Shown: positions 5,576 to 7,061 of the stretch, piece after piece
How the letters are laid out: the number at the start of each line of letters is the position of its first letter
How positions within the stretch are numbered: position 1 is the first letter of the stretch
Assembly: GCA_011049495.1 (NCBI GenBank)
Contig: DSBF01000464.1
Location: 1 to 7,061, forward strand
Source of the DNA: Ignavibacteria bacterium
GTDB taxonomy: Bacteria; Bacteroidota; Ignavibacteria; Ignavibacteriales; Melioribacteraceae
Direction of reading: 5' to 3'
Length of the DNA: 7,061 nt
Notes under the pieces: generated by a model
What the model was told of the DNA's origin: nothing
The model's database searches: none
The model's input: only the letters and a program-made list of their open reading frames with translations
Program-made: the position numbers and the translations under genes

Positions 5576-6331
5576 ATGGATTATCAAAAACTAATAGTAG
5601 AAGCACTAAAAGACCAAAAAGAAATTTTTGGTGACGATCTGTTGGAAGTCTTTAATTTGAGTGTGCCTACTGAAAATAATTCTACTAATGAGAACATAAT
5701 AATGAATTTATCCAAACCAGAATTGGAAATAAATCCACCGAATTTATTTGAAGACGATTTTCAAAAATCAAAATCATTAGAAGAATTATTTAATATTATT
5801 CATACTTGTAAAAAATGTTCTCTGGGCGAGACACGCACAAAATTTGTTTTTGGTACTGGCAATCCGAATGCAGATATTATGTTAGTTGGCGAAGCACCGG
5901 GAGCAGAAGAAGATAAACAAGGTGAACCGTTTGTCGGACGAGCAGGAAAACTGCTTACAGATATTTTGAAAGCAATAGATCTTTCCCGCGACGAAGTATA
6001 TATCGCGAATATTTTAAAATGTCGTCCGCCGAATAATCGTGATCCACTCCCATCCGAAGTGGAAAAATGCAGACCGCATCTGATGAAGCAAATAGAATTG
6101 ATTAAACCCAAAATGATCTTATGTTTAGGCAGAATAGCGGCAATTGAATTATTAGGGAAAAAATTAACGTTAACAAAACTTCGTGAAGAAGTCTATGAAT
6201 TAAATGGTGTAAAGGTAATGGCAACATATCATCCTGCAGCTTTACTGCGCAATCCCGGTTTGAAACGAGGTTGTTGGGAAGATGTTAAGAAATTTCGTAA
6301 GTTATATGACGAGTTAACAGGTAAGAAATAA
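5576..6331 (+). CDS. Family 4 uracil-DNA glycosylase ([4Fe-4S])
   Basis: The enzyme removes uracil from DNA, starting base excision repair of deaminated cytosine or misincorporated dUMP. All four iron-sulfur cysteines of family 4 are visible: C78 and C81 (CKKC), C149 (KCRPP) and C165 (KCRPHL). Motif A is GEAPGAEED (105-113), followed by GEPFVGRAGKLL (116-127), which is typical of family 4. Motif B is HPAALLRNP (219-227). The catalytic domain spans about 70-245. The first 65 or so residues are a low-complexity, polar and acidic extension not found in the minimal archaeal and thermophile enzymes (about 200 residues); similar extensions occur in some bacterial members and in phage polymerase-fused forms. 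The ATG at 5576 has no clear Shine-Dalgarno, so a start further in cannot be excluded. The stop TAA overlaps the dnaB ATG by one base, pointing to co-transcription and coupled translation. Confidence 0.95.
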   Translation: MDYQKLIVEALKDQKEIFGDDLLEVFNLSVPTENNSTNENIIMNLSKPELEINPPNLFEDDFQKSKSLEELFNIIHTCKKCSLGETRTKFVFGTGNPNADIMLVGEAPGAEEDKQGEPFVGRAGKLLTDILKAIDLSRDEVYIANILKCRPPNNRDPLPSEVEKCRPHLMKQIELIKPKMILCLGRIAAIELLGKKLTLTKLREEVYELNGVKVMATYHPAALLRNPGLKRGCWEDVKKFRKLYDELTGKK

Positions 6332-7061
6332 TGTCAAAAGGAAACGGAAAAAATATTGATTTAGATAATTTGAAAAAATATTCAAATCAACCGCCGGCTG
6401 CTGTTGATGTTGAAAAAAAGGTACTAGGCGCAATGCTTCTTGAAGTTGAAGCTGTTCCTAAAGCTATTGAAATTCTTAAACCGGAATACTTCTATGATAA
6501 AAAGCATTCGCATATATTTAATTCTATCCTTTCGCTTTATGACTCTAACGAACCGGTTGATACCGTTACTCTTTATGAAGAACTAAAAAAAGATGGAAGG
6601 TTAGATGAAGTCGGTGGCGCTGCTTATCTAAGCAAACTTGCCGAAGATATTTCCTCTGCTGCAAACATTGATTACCACGCTAGGGTAATTTTAGAAAAAT
6701 GGATACTCAGAAAATTAATTTCTACCTCTTTTGAAATTGCCACTGATGCTTACCAAGGAAGAGAAGATGTATTTGATTTGCTAGATCAAGCTGAAGCTAA
6801 AATTTTTAGTATTTCAGAAGAAAGTACAAAGGAAACTTTTAAGTCGATGGATGTTGCTGTTCGTGAAGCATTAGAATTAATTGAATCGATCCACAACAAG
6901 AATATTTCCGCATTCTCGGTTCCTTCGGGCTTTTATCAATTGGATGAAATGCTCGGTGGATTTCAAAAATCAGATTTGATTATTGTTGCCGCTCGTCCTT
7001 CGATGGGTAAGACGGCATTTGCTCTTTCGCTTGCACGCAACGCAGCCATTGAACATAAAGT
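6331..7061 (+). CDS. dnaB: Replicative DNA helicase DnaB, N-terminal part (runs off the window)
   Basis: DnaB is the hexameric ATP-driven helicase that unwinds DNA at the replication fork. The first 243 codons are present and the frame is open to the right edge. After a short polar leader (about 1-27), the N-terminal helical domain begins with AAVDVEKKVLGAMLLE (28-43). It continues with FYDKKHSHIFNSILSLY and DTVTLYEELKKDGRLDEVGG, all typical of DnaB. A linker helix leads to the RecA-like domain at FSVPSGFYQLDEMLGGF, with Walker A ARPSMGKT at residues 221-228. No intein is seen up to this point. The ATG overlaps the TAA of the upstream glycosylase (TAATG), so a terminating ribosome could restart here. 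Helicase motifs beyond Walker A lie outside the window. Confidence 0.96.
   Translation, partial: MSKGNGKNIDLDNLKKYSNQPPAAVDVEKKVLGAMLLEVEAVPKAIEILKPEYFYDKKHSHIFNSILSLYDSNEPVDTVTLYEELKKDGRLDEVGGAAYLSKLAEDISSAANIDYHARVILEKWILRKLISTSFEIATDAYQGREDVFDLLDQAEAKIFSISEESTKETFKSMDVAVREALELIESIHNKNISAFSVPSGFYQLDEMLGGFQKSDLIIVAARPSMGKTAFALSLARNAAIEHK

Noticed and set aside
5800..6111. Minus-strand open frame of about 103 codons inside the glycosylase gene.
   Set aside because: It is an antisense shadow of the conserved catalytic domain; its openness follows from codon use on the real strand.

Overview
The window is an AT-rich stretch (about one third G+C by eye) of a bacterial chromosome in which every intact gene lies on the + strand. 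The strongest lineage hint is the combination of an unusually long omega subunit, Bacteroidetes-like promoter candidates (TTTG about 20 nt upstream of TAnnTTT-like boxes), mostly weak Shine-Dalgarno sequences, and the order yicC-gmk-rpoZ followed by a family 4 uracil-DNA glycosylase and dnaB. This suggests the Bacteroidota/Ignavibacteriota (FCB) group, possibly Ignavibacteria. That assignment is inference from gene style and was not tested by a search.

Layout. Positions 1-125 hold the 3' end of a small protein of unknown function. Positions 207-626 hold a decayed HicBA toxin-antitoxin module: the antitoxin has an in-frame TAG and a one-base loss near its end, and the toxin has lost its catalytic histidine and its usual C-terminal tail. 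Positions 627-834 are non-coding and include a 44-nt almost pure pyrimidine tract. Next comes an apparent two-gene unit: a membrane-anchored L,D-transpeptidase-like protein (835-1455), whose expected catalytic cysteine is a serine, and an Omp85/BamA-TamA type outer-membrane assembly protein (1460-3574). A second unit, yicC-gmk-rpoZ (3643-5391), has 1-2 nt gaps between genes and ends at a perfect 11-bp hairpin (5405-5436). A third unit starts at 5576 with a family 4 [4Fe-4S] uracil-DNA glycosylase. Its TAA overlaps the ATG of dnaB, which runs off the right edge.

How the genes work together. The first unit concerns the Gram-negative envelope (peptidoglycan-type domain plus outer-membrane protein insertion). 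The second is a housekeeping RNA and nucleotide unit (RNase-type YicC, GMP kinase, RNA polymerase omega). The third is DNA repair and replication. The left edge looks like accessory DNA in decay, and the rest is conserved core.

I did not find a convincing undescribed system. The observations most worth checking are the Cys-to-Ser change in the L,D-transpeptidase-like protein, the step-by-step decay of hicBA, and the matching sequence around two TTG start codons.
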